Source of the DNA: Ostreococcus lucimarinus CCE9901
Lineage: Eukaryota > Chlorophyta > Mamiellophyceae > Mamiellales > Bathycoccaceae
Direction of reading: 5' to 3'
Assembly: GCF_000092065.1 (NCBI RefSeq)
Contig: NC_009359.1
Span: 783,697 to 847,696 of the forward strand
Length of the DNA stretch: 64,000 bases
The notes beneath the pieces were generated by a model. The model was not told the origin of the DNA. It searched no databases and saw nothing but the letters and a program-made list of their open reading frames with translations. The translations under genes were made by a program, and so were the position numbers. Numbering within the stretch: the first letter of the stretch is position 1; each line of letters starts with the position of its first letter. Below, in pieces: positions 30,268-39,253 of the stretch.

Positions 30268-30667
30268 TCGTCGCCGTCTCGTACTCCACGTGCGAGGTCG
30301 AGATCGTGATCCCTCTCGCCTTCTCCTCGGGCGCCTTATCGATCTGATCGAACGCGATCTCCTTCGCGCCTCCGATCTCCGCCATCACCTTCGTGATCGC
30401 CGCCGTGAGCGTCGTCTTCCCGTGATCGACGTGTCCGATCGTCCCCACGTTCAGGTGCGGCTTCGATCGCGTGTTGATGTCGTACGCCGCGTACGTTCGC
30501 CGCATCTCGCCTCGTCCCAGCGCGCGTCGCGCCGTCGCCGTCGCCGTCGCCGTCCCCGTCCCCGTCGTCCCCATCATCGCCGCCGCCGAGGTTTCCATCG
30601 TCGCGTGCGGCGCGCGTCGCGTCGCCGTCACCTTCGCGAGGCGCGTCATCGCGCGTCGCATCGCCAT
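29300..30667 (-). CDS. TUFM: Elongation factor Tu, mitochondrial, nuclear-encoded
   Basis: 455 residues from Met at 30667, which gives a basic presequence ([18 protein letters not shown]). The mature part starts near residue 60. GTP-binding motifs are complete: GHVDHGKTT (G1), ARGITIS (G2), DCPGHADY (G3) and NKVD (G4); domains 2 and 3 follow, with [17 protein letters not shown] and [12 protein letters not shown]. It brings aminoacyl-tRNA to the ribosome. Mitochondrial placement is inferred because green-algal plastids normally encode their own tufA. The reading frame runs much further upstream but only as Arg-rich antisense-type sequence. Confidence 0.93.
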
Positions 30668-30897
30668 CGTCGAGACGCGCGAGCCGTCGCGGTGTGACGC
30701 GCGTCGGTCGCGCCGCGCATCCGATTCCCATCGTTCGCGCGATTCGCGTCGACGCTTTCGTCGGCGCGTCGCGGACGCGTCTCGTGCGCGTCTCGGGACG
30801 GGATTTGGTGCGACGTGTCCGAATGTCCGAACGTGCGCATCCAACCGATCGTGTGGGTAAACAGTCCGCGGTGTGGATCGCGCGCGACGGTCCGCGG

Positions 30898-30915
30898 CGC
30901 GGATTCGAATCCGCG
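30898..30915. repeat. 18-bp perfect palindrome in a divergent promoter
   Basis: CGCGGATTCGAATCCGCG reads the same on both strands and lies between the EF-Tu (30667) and NSE3-like (30944) starts. It could be a dimeric factor site; nothing else supports this. Confidence 0.5.
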
Positions 30916-30943
30916 GCATCGCGCGTCGCGACGGACGACGACG

Positions 30944-31954
30944 ATGGCGAACGCGACGCGACGACGAAAAAGCCGCGACGACGAAAGAGACGACGCCGAG
31001 AGCGACGAAAAAGACGCGCGGACGACGACGACGCGGACGCGGACGGCGACGACGCGGAAAGGCGGAGACGAGGCGGACGCGCGGACGCGCGATGGGAAAA
31101 AAGATGCGGACGACGACGGCGCGGAAGACGACGGACGGGACGAGACGCTGGAGCGAGGGAACAGCGAGTACGTGGGGGTGCGAGACGAGGACGCGGCGGC
31201 GCTGTCGCGACGGTACGCGGAAAACGCGGAGGCGCGGTTGACGCGAGCGGGGAAGGACGCGGAGACGATGAGCGCGGAGGAACGGGAACGGTTGACGAGC
31301 GAGGTGATGCGGTACGTGCTGTTCGCGTCGCATCAAAATCGAGGCGCGCCGGTGCTGCGAAGCAAGATCGGGGAGGCGATGAGCGCGATCGGGGGGGCGG
31401 GAACGAAGAAGGGGGCGGGATCGTACATCGTGGCGCTGGCGCAAAAGAAATTTTTGGATATTTTTGGGTTTGAAATGATAGAGCTCTCGCGGGCGCAAAG
31501 TCGGAATAAGAGACCGGCCAAGACGGTGAACGAATCGCAAGCGGCTTCGGCGAAGTGCTACGCGTTGCGAAGCGTTCTTCCGGCGCAGATGCGAAGGAAA
31601 TTCGTGGACGATCCGTCGGCGACGGCGGCGCGCGGATTCGCCATCGTCGTCGCCGCGCTCGTGCAAATCTCAAACGGTTGCATTCGCGAGGAAACGCTGT
31701 TCGAGCAACTCGCCCAGCTCGGCGTGGTGTCGGGTGAGCATCTCAGCGAAAATCACGCCGAACTTGGCGATGTGCGTGCATTAATGGCGCTGCTCGTAAA
31801 GCGACGCATCTTCATGCGCGAGCACTCGAGTTACGACGATCCGACGATGGGGTACTCCTACGAGCTCGCCGAAGGTGCGGAAGCCATCATCGGCTACGAA
31901 AACATCGATAAATTCATCAACGAGTCCATGCGCTCGCAAATTGCGACGGTTTAG
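30944..31954 (+). CDS. MAGE-domain protein, SMC5/6 subunit NSE3-like
   Basis: 336 residues from Met at 30944 ([13 protein letters not shown]). A ~100-residue acidic and basic disordered N-terminus is followed by a MAGE homology domain (residues ~120-330), with tandem winged helices: [22 protein letters not shown], then [20 protein letters not shown] and [12 protein letters not shown]. Single MAGE genes outside mammals are NSE3, which with NSE1 and NSE4 forms the DNA-repair subcomplex of SMC5/6. Start 277 bp from divergent EF-Tu. Confidence 0.8.
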   Translation: MANATRRRKSRDDERDDAESDEKDARTTTTRTRTATTRKGGDEADARTRDGKKDADDDGAEDDGRDETLERGNSEYVGVRDEDAAALSRRYAENAEARLTRAGKDAETMSAEERERLTSEVMRYVLFASHQNRGAPVLRSKIGEAMSAIGGAGTKKGAGSYIVALAQKKFLDIFGFEMIELSRAQSRNKRPAKTVNESQAASAKCYALRSVLPAQMRRKFVDDPSATAARGFAIVVAALVQISNGCIREETLFEQLAQLGVVSGEHLSENHAELGDVRALMALLVKRRIFMREHSSYDDPTMGYSYELAEGAEAIIGYENIDKFINESMRSQIATV

Positions 31955-32048
31955 CTGTAATTGTTCGTTTTTAACGCGAACCGAAACTCCTCTTCCATTT
32001 CGACGTGCTCGCCCCTCGAGTCTTCAAACGTCCGCGCGTCGACGAATC

Positions 32049-32879
32049 ATGGCCTTCTTCGCCCGCGCGGCGAAAGAAATCCCTCCGGGGATCACGAGTG
32101 ACGACGTGCGATACATCTCGATCACCATCGTCGCCCTGACGTGCGTTTTCGTGACGTTGAATCGGTTCCTCTGTCCCAAGTTTGCCCCGAGGTTCATGCG
32201 TAAAGAGCCGTTCTTGCTCGCGTTTGAGCTCACGTGCTTCGCGCCGTTGGCGTATTGCGCGTACGTCGGCACCCGTGGATGGTTGTACGACCTCAACGTC
32301 GGCTACGAGACGCCGCATCAGCGGCTGCACAAACCCCTTCCGTTGAGCTCGCGGAAGATGATTTTGTGCAACTGCGCGTTTCAAATCTGGGACTTCATTA
32401 TTTCGCTGCGACACGCGCAGTTGAACTCGATCGAGATGTTGATGCATCACGCCCTAGCCGCGGCGTTGTGCTTGGCGGGTTTGCACATTGGATTTGGGCA
32501 GTATTACGGCTTGTTCTTTATGGGCGTCACGGAGACGTCTTCGCTCCCGCTCGTGTGGGTGGATCTCGGAAAGTATTATCCAGAGCTCGCGAAGCGATGT
32601 TCCGGCATGGATTTACTCGCGAAGGTGATATTCGGTCTGATGTTTATAGCCGTTCGTGACGTTTTGTTCATGAAACATTCCATCACGCTTTGGAAGGATT
32701 CGTTCGCGGTGCTCGCCGCGGGCACGGCTAAATTCCCAGGCGTCACGAAGGCGTTCTTGGTGACCAATCTCTTCTTCAACGTCTTGCAAATCGCTTGGAC
32801 GAAGAAGCTGCTCGATGGACTATTTGAACTGATCAACGGGGGCGGCAAGGACGAGGCGGACAAGGACAAGGAAGAGTAG
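32049..32879 (+). CDS. TLC-domain (TRAM/LAG1/CLN8) membrane protein
   Basis: 276 residues from Met at 32049. There are six to seven hydrophobic helices. The TLC domain (residues ~95-265) contains MILCNCAFQIWDFIISLRH, and EMLMHHALAAALCLAG with the His-His pair expected in the domain. The C-terminus is charged (GGGKDEADKDKEE) without a clear ER-retrieval dilysine. TLC proteins include ceramide synthases and lipid-handling proteins; the Lag1 motif of ceramide synthases is not complete, so a TMEM56/TLCD-type role in membrane lipid composition is more likely. Confidence 0.8.
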   Translation: MAFFARAAKEIPPGITSDDVRYISITIVALTCVFVTLNRFLCPKFAPRFMRKEPFLLAFELTCFAPLAYCAYVGTRGWLYDLNVGYETPHQRLHKPLPLSSRKMILCNCAFQIWDFIISLRHAQLNSIEMLMHHALAAALCLAGLHIGFGQYYGLFFMGVTETSSLPLVWVDLGKYYPELAKRCSGMDLLAKVIFGLMFIAVRDVLFMKHSITLWKDSFAVLAAGTAKFPGVTKAFLVTNLFFNVLQIAWTKKLLDGLFELINGGGKDEADKDKEE

Positions 32880-32915
32880 ACTAAACGACTTGTAAATATT
32901 GAAAGTGTGAGCGCG

Positions 32916-34475
32916 TTATTGCACTCGACATCCGTGCGTACCCGGTGAGTCTAATCTATCAATCACTCTGCTCGCGTCGAGGTGCTTACCCGGTGACCGC
33001 GTCGAGCGATCGAATAACGCGCGACGCGTGCCATCCGGAGTGGCATCCGGTTCCGGATGCGACGCGTATGACCGTGGCGTCCTCGGCGAATCGCGCGCGA
33101 GGTGTACTCTCGACGCTTGAGAATCCTTAAACGTCACTCGTCGCGGAGACGAGGAGACTTGCCCGAGTCTCGAGGGCGTCGTCGGCATCGAAACAGTTCT
33201 CACTCGCGATGGCGTCGATGGTGCGCTGGCACCAGTTTGATGGGTGGAGTCTCGACTCGTGTTCAATACGGTTTCGTACCCTTCTCTGCGCATCCTCGCG
33301 AGCTCGCTCAGCAAGCGATCTCGACTGAGCAAAAGCTCTTGCTCTGTCGCGCTCGCGACGGCCACGGCGTGAGATGAGCGACGACGAACGTCCGCTAATT
33401 CGCCCTCGTGCTTTAACTCCAGCTCTTCTATTCGATTTTTAGCCTCATTCAACTGCGACTCTAGCTGTCGCTGGCGTTGGAACTCTTCCGCCTCGCGTTG
33501 GCGCAGGTAGTCTCCCTCGCTCATCAGGGCCTCTTCCATGCGTTCGCGCGTTGATCTAGCGTCCGCCAGCTCTCTATCTAGACGCTCGATTTCCATCGTC
33601 GCCGCCGCCGCTGTATCTTCCATCTCAGTCGCGTGCACGAGCGCCTCGTCGAGCTGCTCCCTGAGCTCGGACGAGTACGCTTTTTCGACTTGTAAATTCT
33701 CTCGTACCAACTTCAACTCCTTCTCCCTGTTCTCTAATCTCTCCTTCAGCGAACTCACGCGTTTCTGCAACTCCGCGCTGAGCTTGGTCTCCGACCGCAG
33801 CGCGCTCTCGAGCGATTCCCGCCCCGCGGCCTCGGCCGCCAGAAGTTCATCCTTTGCTTGCAGAGCGATTTCCATAGCGCCAAAGGTATCGATGATTCTC
33901 CCTCGCGTGTCCATCGTCGACCCCGAGTGCTGCGGAGAGTCGATATAGGCACCAGAATTAACCTCGCCCGGCGATGCCGCCGTCGGTATCAGCGCTCGCA
34001 CGCGCGCGTCTCGAGGCTTTTCCGCCCGCGCGTTCGCCCGCTTCGTCCCGTTCGCTCGCGCGTCCCGAAACGCTTCCACGAACGCCGTCGCCTCCCCGGG
34101 CGTCTCCGCGCACAAAAACACACCATCATTCACATTCTTCACCTCGATGTACACCCCACATCCCGCCTTCCCTCGTTCGCCGTGTATGTTCAACGACGAC
34201 GCGACGCACCCGCGCACGTCGTCGAGCGCCACCGACGAGCTCGCCTTATCGCTCGTCGCGTCCTTCCGAAACTCCAATCGATCGCCCACGACGCGCGCGA
34301 AGCGACGATTCCAGCACTTCGTCACGTCGTTGCGCTTCGAGATCCACATCCCTCGCCGCAGGCATCCGTCGTCGTCGCCGTCGTCCGCGGCGTCGTTCGC
34401 GACGTCATCGCCTCTCGCGCGCGCGCCGTCGACGCTCGACGCGCGCGCGTTCGCCGTCGACGCCGCGTTGGGCAT
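32916..34475 (-). CDS. PH-domain coiled-coil protein
   Basis: 519 residues. A pleckstrin homology domain covers residues ~38-140 (GMWISKRNDVTKCWNRRFARVV at its start, with the final helix EATAFVEAFRDAR). A long coiled coil follows (residues ~195-395, heptads such as ELQKRVSSLKERLENREKEL). The C-terminal ~120 residues are Ser/Pro/Arg-rich with repeated TPSR and SPR motifs, likely phosphorylated and disordered. It is probably a membrane-associated scaffold or trafficking adaptor. I know no close named homolog. Confidence 0.8.
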   Translation of the reverse strand: MPNAASTANARASSVDGARARGDDVANDAADDGDDDGCLRRGMWISKRNDVTKCWNRRFARVVGDRLEFRKDATSDKASSSVALDDVRGCVASSLNIHGERGKAGCGVYIEVKNVNDGVFLCAETPGEATAFVEAFRDARANGTKRANARAEKPRDARVRALIPTAASPGEVNSGAYIDSPQHSGSTMDTRGRIIDTFGAMEIALQAKDELLAAEAAGRESLESALRSETKLSAELQKRVSSLKERLENREKELKLVRENLQVEKAYSSELREQLDEALVHATEMEDTAAAATMEIERLDRELADARSTRERMEEALMSEGDYLRQREAEEFQRQRQLESQLNEAKNRIEELELKHEGELADVRRRSSHAVAVASATEQELLLSRDRLLSELARMRREGYETVLNTSRDSTHQTGASAPSTPSRVRTVSMPTTPSRLGQVSSSPRRVTFKDSQASRVHLARDSPRTPRSYASHPEPDATPDGTRRALFDRSTRSPGKHLDASRVIDRLDSPGTHGCRVQ

Positions 34476-34534
34476 CGTCGGTGACGCCGCGCGCGCGCGC
34501 GACGCCGTCGCCGTCGCGCGCGCGCGACCGGAGT

Positions 34535-34581
34535 CGCCGTCTGACGCCGCGACGCAACGGTCGGTCCCGCGTCAGACGGCG
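34535..34581. repeat. 13-bp perfect inverted repeat in a divergent promoter
   Basis: CGCCGTCTGACGC (34535-34547) and its exact reverse complement GCGTCAGACGGCG (34569-34581) flank a 21-nt loop, just upstream of the methyltransferase ATG at 34590. It could be an RNA hairpin in the 5' leader or a paired factor site. Confidence 0.6.
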
Positions 34582-34589
34582 ACGCGCGA

Positions 34590-35483
34590 ATGGACGACGA
34601 CGGCGACGGCGACGACGCGCTCGCGGCGCGACGATGCGAATCGAACGCGAGCATGCGCTCGATCGATTACCTCGTGCGCGGCGAGCGGGTGAAGACGAAC
34701 GCGCGGCTGCGCGCGTTCGCCGAGACGGAGGTGTGTCGAAAAATGCTGCGCGACGAAAACTACGCGAGCTGGGCGCGGCGCAAGGGGCGCGCGCTGCGAA
34801 AAGAGATCGCGGAGGCCATGGTGACGTGCGCGTTCATTCGTGAGGAGCTGGTGGCGATGGATGGGAGCGCGCGCGGGGAGAAATCTATCGTGGTGTTTGA
34901 CTTGTGCAGCGGTAAAGGTTTGACGTCGAGCGTGTGCGCGGAAACGTTGGGGAAGAATTGTGAGGTAATCATGGTTGACAGCGATCGTAAAATGAAGTTG
35001 ACGCATTTGGATAGCGAGAGACAGGTGGTCCACTTCGCGCTGGACGTGTACGACGAGGCGTTGGACGAGATGATGGCGCGAGCGCGAGCGAGCGGCGCTC
35101 GGGTCGTCGTGTGCGGCGTACACCTGTGCGGCGATTTGTCGCGAAGAAGCATCGAGTTGTGGTCGAAATACGGGGATATTTTAGTATTGTCGCCGTGCTG
35201 CTTAGTGCGCGAGGTTCGTTCGCAGAAGCGCCCGCACGGGACGTTTGGGTACGGCTTGCCCGAGGTGGCGACGCGCGTCGGCGGAGATTCGTACGATTTG
35301 TGGAACAAATTGCTCTTCGCGCACGTCCCCACGCACGTCGGGCCGTTTTTCGCGCGCGTCATTAAACGTCAAGCCGTGGTCGAGGATATGTTGACCGAAA
35401 AGAATCGATTCATCATCTGTCGACGATGCGAAGACGTCTCGGTGGAGCGTTGCGAAGTCGCCGTGGCGCGCGCGAGCGTCTGA
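34590..35483 (+). CDS. Class I methyltransferase, METTL25/GSTCD-like
   Basis: 297 residues. The SAM-binding motif I is IVVFDLCSGKGLTSSVCAE (residues ~98-116); motif II has IMVDSDRKMKL; then VVCGVHLCGDLSRRSIELW and LVLSPCCLVREVR carry the HLCGDLS and PCC signatures of the methyltransferase-32 group (METTL25, GSTCD, TRM13-like). Substrate is unknown; protein or RNA are both possible. Met22 at 34653 is an alternative start. Convergent with the rhodanese gene. Confidence 0.75.
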   Translation: MDDDGDGDDALAARRCESNASMRSIDYLVRGERVKTNARLRAFAETEVCRKMLRDENYASWARRKGRALRKEIAEAMVTCAFIREELVAMDGSARGEKSIVVFDLCSGKGLTSSVCAETLGKNCEVIMVDSDRKMKLTHLDSERQVVHFALDVYDEALDEMMARARASGARVVVCGVHLCGDLSRRSIELWSKYGDILVLSPCCLVREVRSQKRPHGTFGYGLPEVATRVGGDSYDLWNKLLFAHVPTHVGPFFARVIKRQAVVEDMLTEKNRFIICRRCEDVSVERCEVAVARASV

Positions 35484-35634
35484 AAATGTCTGAGAAATTA
35501 CAACACATCATCGTCATGGTAGATTTAGAGTAAGTAGTCGTATAAGATGTTGTTAGCAGCTTAGCATCCACGCGACTTTGAGCGTCGGCGTGGAGCACGT
35601 CGCGTCACTTCGCTCGCGGCGGCTGAATCATCGT

Positions 35635-36234
35635 TTAAAATCGACGTTCGCTCTCGAAAATGTGATCCATGTTCATGGACACCCCCGACACAAGCTGGGA
35701 CAAATCCTCACCGGGTTGGTCCGCCAACTTCCAAACGCGCTTATCCGCAGCCGTGAGCGGGAATTCCTTGAAGTACGCCTCGGAGCCGCCTTGAATAATC
35801 TTGCACTGGGTGTACCCAGCCTTCGTGATCCCTCGCCACGCGATCTCGCTTCGCTCCGTGCCGTCATCGCACACCAACAAAATTCGGCTCAGCGTGTTCG
35901 GGAACTCGTCTCTGATCTGGCCCATGAAGTACGGGTTCATCTCGACTTCGCCCGTCTCTTCGTCGAACACCGCCAGGCAAATCTTCTTCCACGTCGACTT
36001 GCTCCCCTCTTGCCACTCCTCGGGCGAGCGAATGTCGACGATGACGAAACCGCGTCCGATGGTGTCTTTGACGTCCGCGATCGGGCACTGCGCCTTGGCG
36101 AGCGCTTCGTCCACGTCCGCGGACGCGCGCGCGATGTGTCTCGCGGGGCGGCGCGCGTTCGCGCGCGACTTGGACGTCTTGAAGGCGGTCGTGCGCGCGA
36201 TGGCGCGCGCGCTGAGCGTGGCGATGGAAGACAT
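35635..36234 (-). CDS. Rhodanese-domain protein, probably plastid-targeted
   Basis: 199 residues. Residues 1-37 (MSSIATLSARAIARTTAF...) look like a transit peptide, cut before ASADVDEA. One rhodanese fold follows: GFVIVDIRSPEEWQEG and the active-site loop RILLVCDDGTERSEIAWRGI, where Cys is present but the loop CDDGTER differs from classical CRKGVT. Similar plastid proteins in plants act as sulfur carriers or thylakoid-associated scaffolds. The visible cysteine means activity is possible. Tandem with the MATE gene. Confidence 0.82.
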   Translation of the reverse strand: MSSIATLSARAIARTTAFKTSKSRANARRPARHIARASADVDEALAKAQCPIADVKDTIGRGFVIVDIRSPEEWQEGSKSTWKKICLAVFDEETGEVEMNPYFMGQIRDEFPNTLSRILLVCDDGTERSEIAWRGITKAGYTQCKIIQGGSEAYFKEFPLTAADKRVWKLADQPGEDLSQLVSGVSMNMDHIFESERRF

Positions 36235-36445
36235 GGTGCTTCGTACGGTTTAGGGAATTGGTCCGGTGCGGAGAGTGGCGCGGGCGACGTCGACGCGTCG
36301 CGTAAGGGCCGGCGCGATGTCGACGTCTCGACTTGGGATGCGCGTACATTTAGATGGCGTTTAAAATTCTAGAATATTGCATCCAGGGACATTTATGACC
36401 ATTATCCAAAACGAGGCCCCCCTGAGTCGCGAGCGCGCGCGAGCC

Positions 36446-38182
36446 TCACGACGCGCTCGAGCGCTCCTTCGACGCGGCGTCGACGCGGTCGTCGCGCAAG
36501 ATGGACTTGAACGCGATGCCGTTGATGCGGCAAAATAATATAAAGCTCGCCAAACCGTAGTACGCGAATGTGATCCACCAGATGTAGGAATACTTGGCGA
36601 GGCCGAAGACGTGCGTGTTGAGATACGACATCGCCGCGCCGAAACCGAGCAACCCGATGGCGGTGAGACCGGCGAGGAAATTCAGCGCTCGAGCGGCGAC
36701 CATGACGCCGTAGAGCGATTTGGAGATGATGTTTGCGGAAACCGCGGCGGACATGGGGAGAACGACGGAATGGAGCTGCGCGATGACGGCGGCGTCGGTG
36801 GTGAAGACGCCGGCGCAGAGGTAACAGCACGCGGCGAAACCGGAGGAACAGGTGGCGGCGGTGAACAGACCGAACTGGAACAGGATCATCGCCATCTTAC
36901 GTGCGTTCGCCTTCGAGGGCGTGATTATGTGCTCGGGCATGAACGCTTGCCCGGCTTGCACCAAAGGATCGCCGCAGAGGACGGTGAAGGAGAAGAGCGT
37001 CGCCGCGATTCTGTGCGCCGCGGAGACAGTGACACCGAGCGAGTTTGCCTGGAGGATCTGCGTGGTATAAATAGCCAACAACGCTGCGACCAAAAACGTG
37101 ATCGGGCCGAAGAACGCCATAGTCGGCGCCATTTGCGCCTTGGTGGGAATCATCGCTCGAAGAAACGAACGCGAACCGTCGCCAAAATTTTGCCTCGGTG
37201 GAAACTTTAAGAGTCCGCGTCGATGAAGCAAGACCGTGATGGCGATCAAACCGGTGTATAATGACGCCGTCGTCGCCCACGCGGCGCCCGCGGCGCCGGT
37301 TTTAAACACCGCCACCATGAGATAATCACCCACGAAATTCACCACCGCCGCGAGCGCGACGCAGAGCAGCGGCCCCACGGTGTCTTTTCTCGCCACCAAA
37401 GTCGCGTACGCCGACGCCGTCAAGAACGCCGCGGGCATCGCCAAGCCACGAATGCGCGTGTATCCCGCCGCGATCGTTTTCACCTCTCCCGTGACGCTCA
37501 GTAAATCTAACAGCGCGTCCGTGCGAGCGAGCAACAGCGCGCCCACGGCGAGCGAGCTCGCGCCGGCGATGAACAGCGCGCCGTACACCTTCCCGTTCAG
37601 CTCATCTTCGTCCTCGCCGCTCGCCACGCCTCGACTCACGATGGACGTCAAACCAGCGGTGATGAACGCGAACAACGACACCGAATAATCCGTCAACGGC
37701 GTCGACACCCCCAACGCCGCCAGCGCCACCGCGCTCGCCTCCCCCGCGCACCGTCCCACGAACGCCGTGTCCGTCATCGTCAGCAGCGGCGATATCAAAT
37801 TCGACGCCAACAGAGGCGCGCAAAATCCCATCAGCGCTCGCAGCTCTCGTCTCGCGTTCAGCGTCCGTCCGTCCGTCCCCTCGTTCGCGCTCGCCGCTCG
37901 CGTCCGCTCGCGCGCGCGTCGCCCCGCCTCCTCGCGCGCGCGCGCGCGCGTCGCCCGTCCCGCGCCCGATCTCGTTCCCGTTTTCACCGTCGCCGCGATC
38001 GCGTCTCGCGTCGACGCGCGCGCGACGCGTCCGCGCCGTCGCGTCGTCGTCTCTCTCGTCGTCGTCGCCGTCCCCGTCGTCGTCGTCGTCCCCGTCGTCG
38101 CGCGCCGTCGTCCCCGCGCCGCGCGCGCGACGCCCGCGGTCGCCGCGGTCGCCGGCGTCGTCGTCGCCGCCGTCGTCGCCAT
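36446..38182 (-). CDS. MATE-family efflux transporter, plastid EDS5-like
   Basis: 578 residues from Met at 38182; the frame extends to 38341. A long Thr/Arg/Ala-rich N-terminus (~130 residues) looks like a plastid transit region. Twelve helices follow, with MATE repeats: FCAPLLASNLISPLLTMTDTAFVGR in repeat one and CGDPLVQAGQAFMPEHI in repeat two. The QxxxP-type pattern and order resemble plant EDS5-type plastid envelope carriers of aromatic compounds. Substrate unknown. Divergent from the enkurin gene, spacer ~185 bp. Confidence 0.87.
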   Translation of the reverse strand: MATTAATTTPATAATAGVARAARGRRRATTGTTTTTGTATTTRETTTRRRGRVARASTRDAIAATVKTGTRSGAGRATRARAREEAGRRARERTRAASANEGTDGRTLNARRELRALMGFCAPLLASNLISPLLTMTDTAFVGRCAGEASAVALAALGVSTPLTDYSVSLFAFITAGLTSIVSRGVASGEDEDELNGKVYGALFIAGASSLAVGALLLARTDALLDLLSVTGEVKTIAAGYTRIRGLAMPAAFLTASAYATLVARKDTVGPLLCVALAAVVNFVGDYLMVAVFKTGAAGAAWATTASLYTGLIAITVLLHRRGLLKFPPRQNFGDGSRSFLRAMIPTKAQMAPTMAFFGPITFLVAALLAIYTTQILQANSLGVTVSAAHRIAATLFSFTVLCGDPLVQAGQAFMPEHIITPSKANARKMAMILFQFGLFTAATCSSGFAACCYLCAGVFTTDAAVIAQLHSVVLPMSAAVSANIISKSLYGVMVAARALNFLAGLTAIGLLGFGAAMSYLNTHVFGLAKYSYIWWITFAYYGLASFILFCRINGIAFKSILRDDRVDAASKERSSAS

Positions 38183-38367
38183 CGCGTCGACCGACGCGCG
38201 TCCGACGACGACCGCGACCGGCCGCGCGCGGGTCGTTATGAAACCCGAGGGTTCGCGCGCGCCGCGTCGTCGGGAATGCAAAGCGTCATTTCGAGGCTGA
38301 GCGATTGAAGGCGGGCGAACGGAGGACGACGAGCGATTCAACGAGAGACGCGGGCGAGTCCGGAGCG

Positions 38368-39081
38368 ATGCGCGACGCGGTGGAGGACGCGATGGCGCGC
38401 GCGACGCGAACGCGGGCGCGAAGGCGCGCGACGCGGGACGCGCGAAAGGGGGAACGACGGACGTTCGGGACGGCGGCGAACGCGCGGGACGACGCGGGGC
38501 GCGAGCGCGGGTACCTGAAGAAGAACGAAGGCGCGTGGGCGGCGATCGGGGCGGCGATCGCGCGCGAGGAAGACGCGGTGAGGCGGGAGGCGCGAGTGAG
38601 ACGCAAGGCGGCGACGCCGGGACGGGGAGAGACGTGGACGGCGCGAAGAGACGGCGAGGCGAGGAATTGGGTGCGGGAAAACGCGCTCGAGGCGATTCGC
38701 GGCGAGGCGTCGACGGCGCGCGGCGCGCGAAAGGGATCGAGCGAAGGCGCGTTCGCGAAGGAAGACTACGGTCGAGTGCCGGCGTATTTGGTGGAGTTTA
38801 ATCGCGAGAGAGAGCGCTCGGAACGTCTCGAACGCGAGACGCGCGATAAAAATAGTCGCGAGCGCGAAGCCGCCGGGAGAATGCGAGACGACGAACGTCG
38901 AGCGCTGATCGAGGGTCTGCGCGCCGAGCACGCGAAAATCAGTTCTTCGTATCAGAAACTTCCCTTCGTCGTGGACACGCCGAACAGGCGCGCGCGAAAG
39001 GAGGCGCACGAGCTCAAGCTCGCGCGCATCGAATCCGACATCAACCTTCTCGGCGCGCGAACGGTGTTCATCGAAGGCTGA
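38368..39081 (+). CDS. Enkurin-domain protein
   Basis: 237 residues from Met at 38368 (frame opens at 38305). The Arg/Ala-rich N-terminal half carries RKGERRTFGTAAN. The enkurin domain covers residues ~130-237: YGRVPAYLVEFNRERERSER (matching the enkurin KVPxYL box), then the helix ERRALIEGLRAEHAKISSSY and the signature YQKLPFVVDTPNRRARKEAH. Enkurin is an axonemal microtubule inner/adaptor protein that binds TRPC channels and calmodulin in sperm. The family is normally tied to motile cilia. Reading frame is intact with no sign of decay. Confidence 0.82.
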   Translation: MRDAVEDAMARATRTRARRRATRDARKGERRTFGTAANARDDAGRERGYLKKNEGAWAAIGAAIAREEDAVRREARVRRKAATPGRGETWTARRDGEARNWVRENALEAIRGEASTARGARKGSSEGAFAKEDYGRVPAYLVEFNRERERSERLERETRDKNSREREAAGRMRDDERRALIEGLRAEHAKISSSYQKLPFVVDTPNRRARKEAHELKLARIESDINLLGARTVFIEG

Positions 39082-39253
39082 GCGCGCGCGCGAGGCCAAG
39101 ACCGCGACGCGCCCTCGCGCTGGATTTGAAATCATCATCGCCATCGTCGTTCTCTTCTCTTCTCTTCTCGATCACGCGCACCCGATCGGCGGCGCCGCCC
39201 AACCGCCGCGCGGCGCCCGGCGCGGCGCCACACGCCGACGCGCCGGTCGCGCC

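Noticed and set aside
30890-30916. tRNA T-arm-like GGATTCGAATCC
   Set aside because: It is part of a palindrome; no matching acceptor stem, D-arm or anticodon arm could be drawn.
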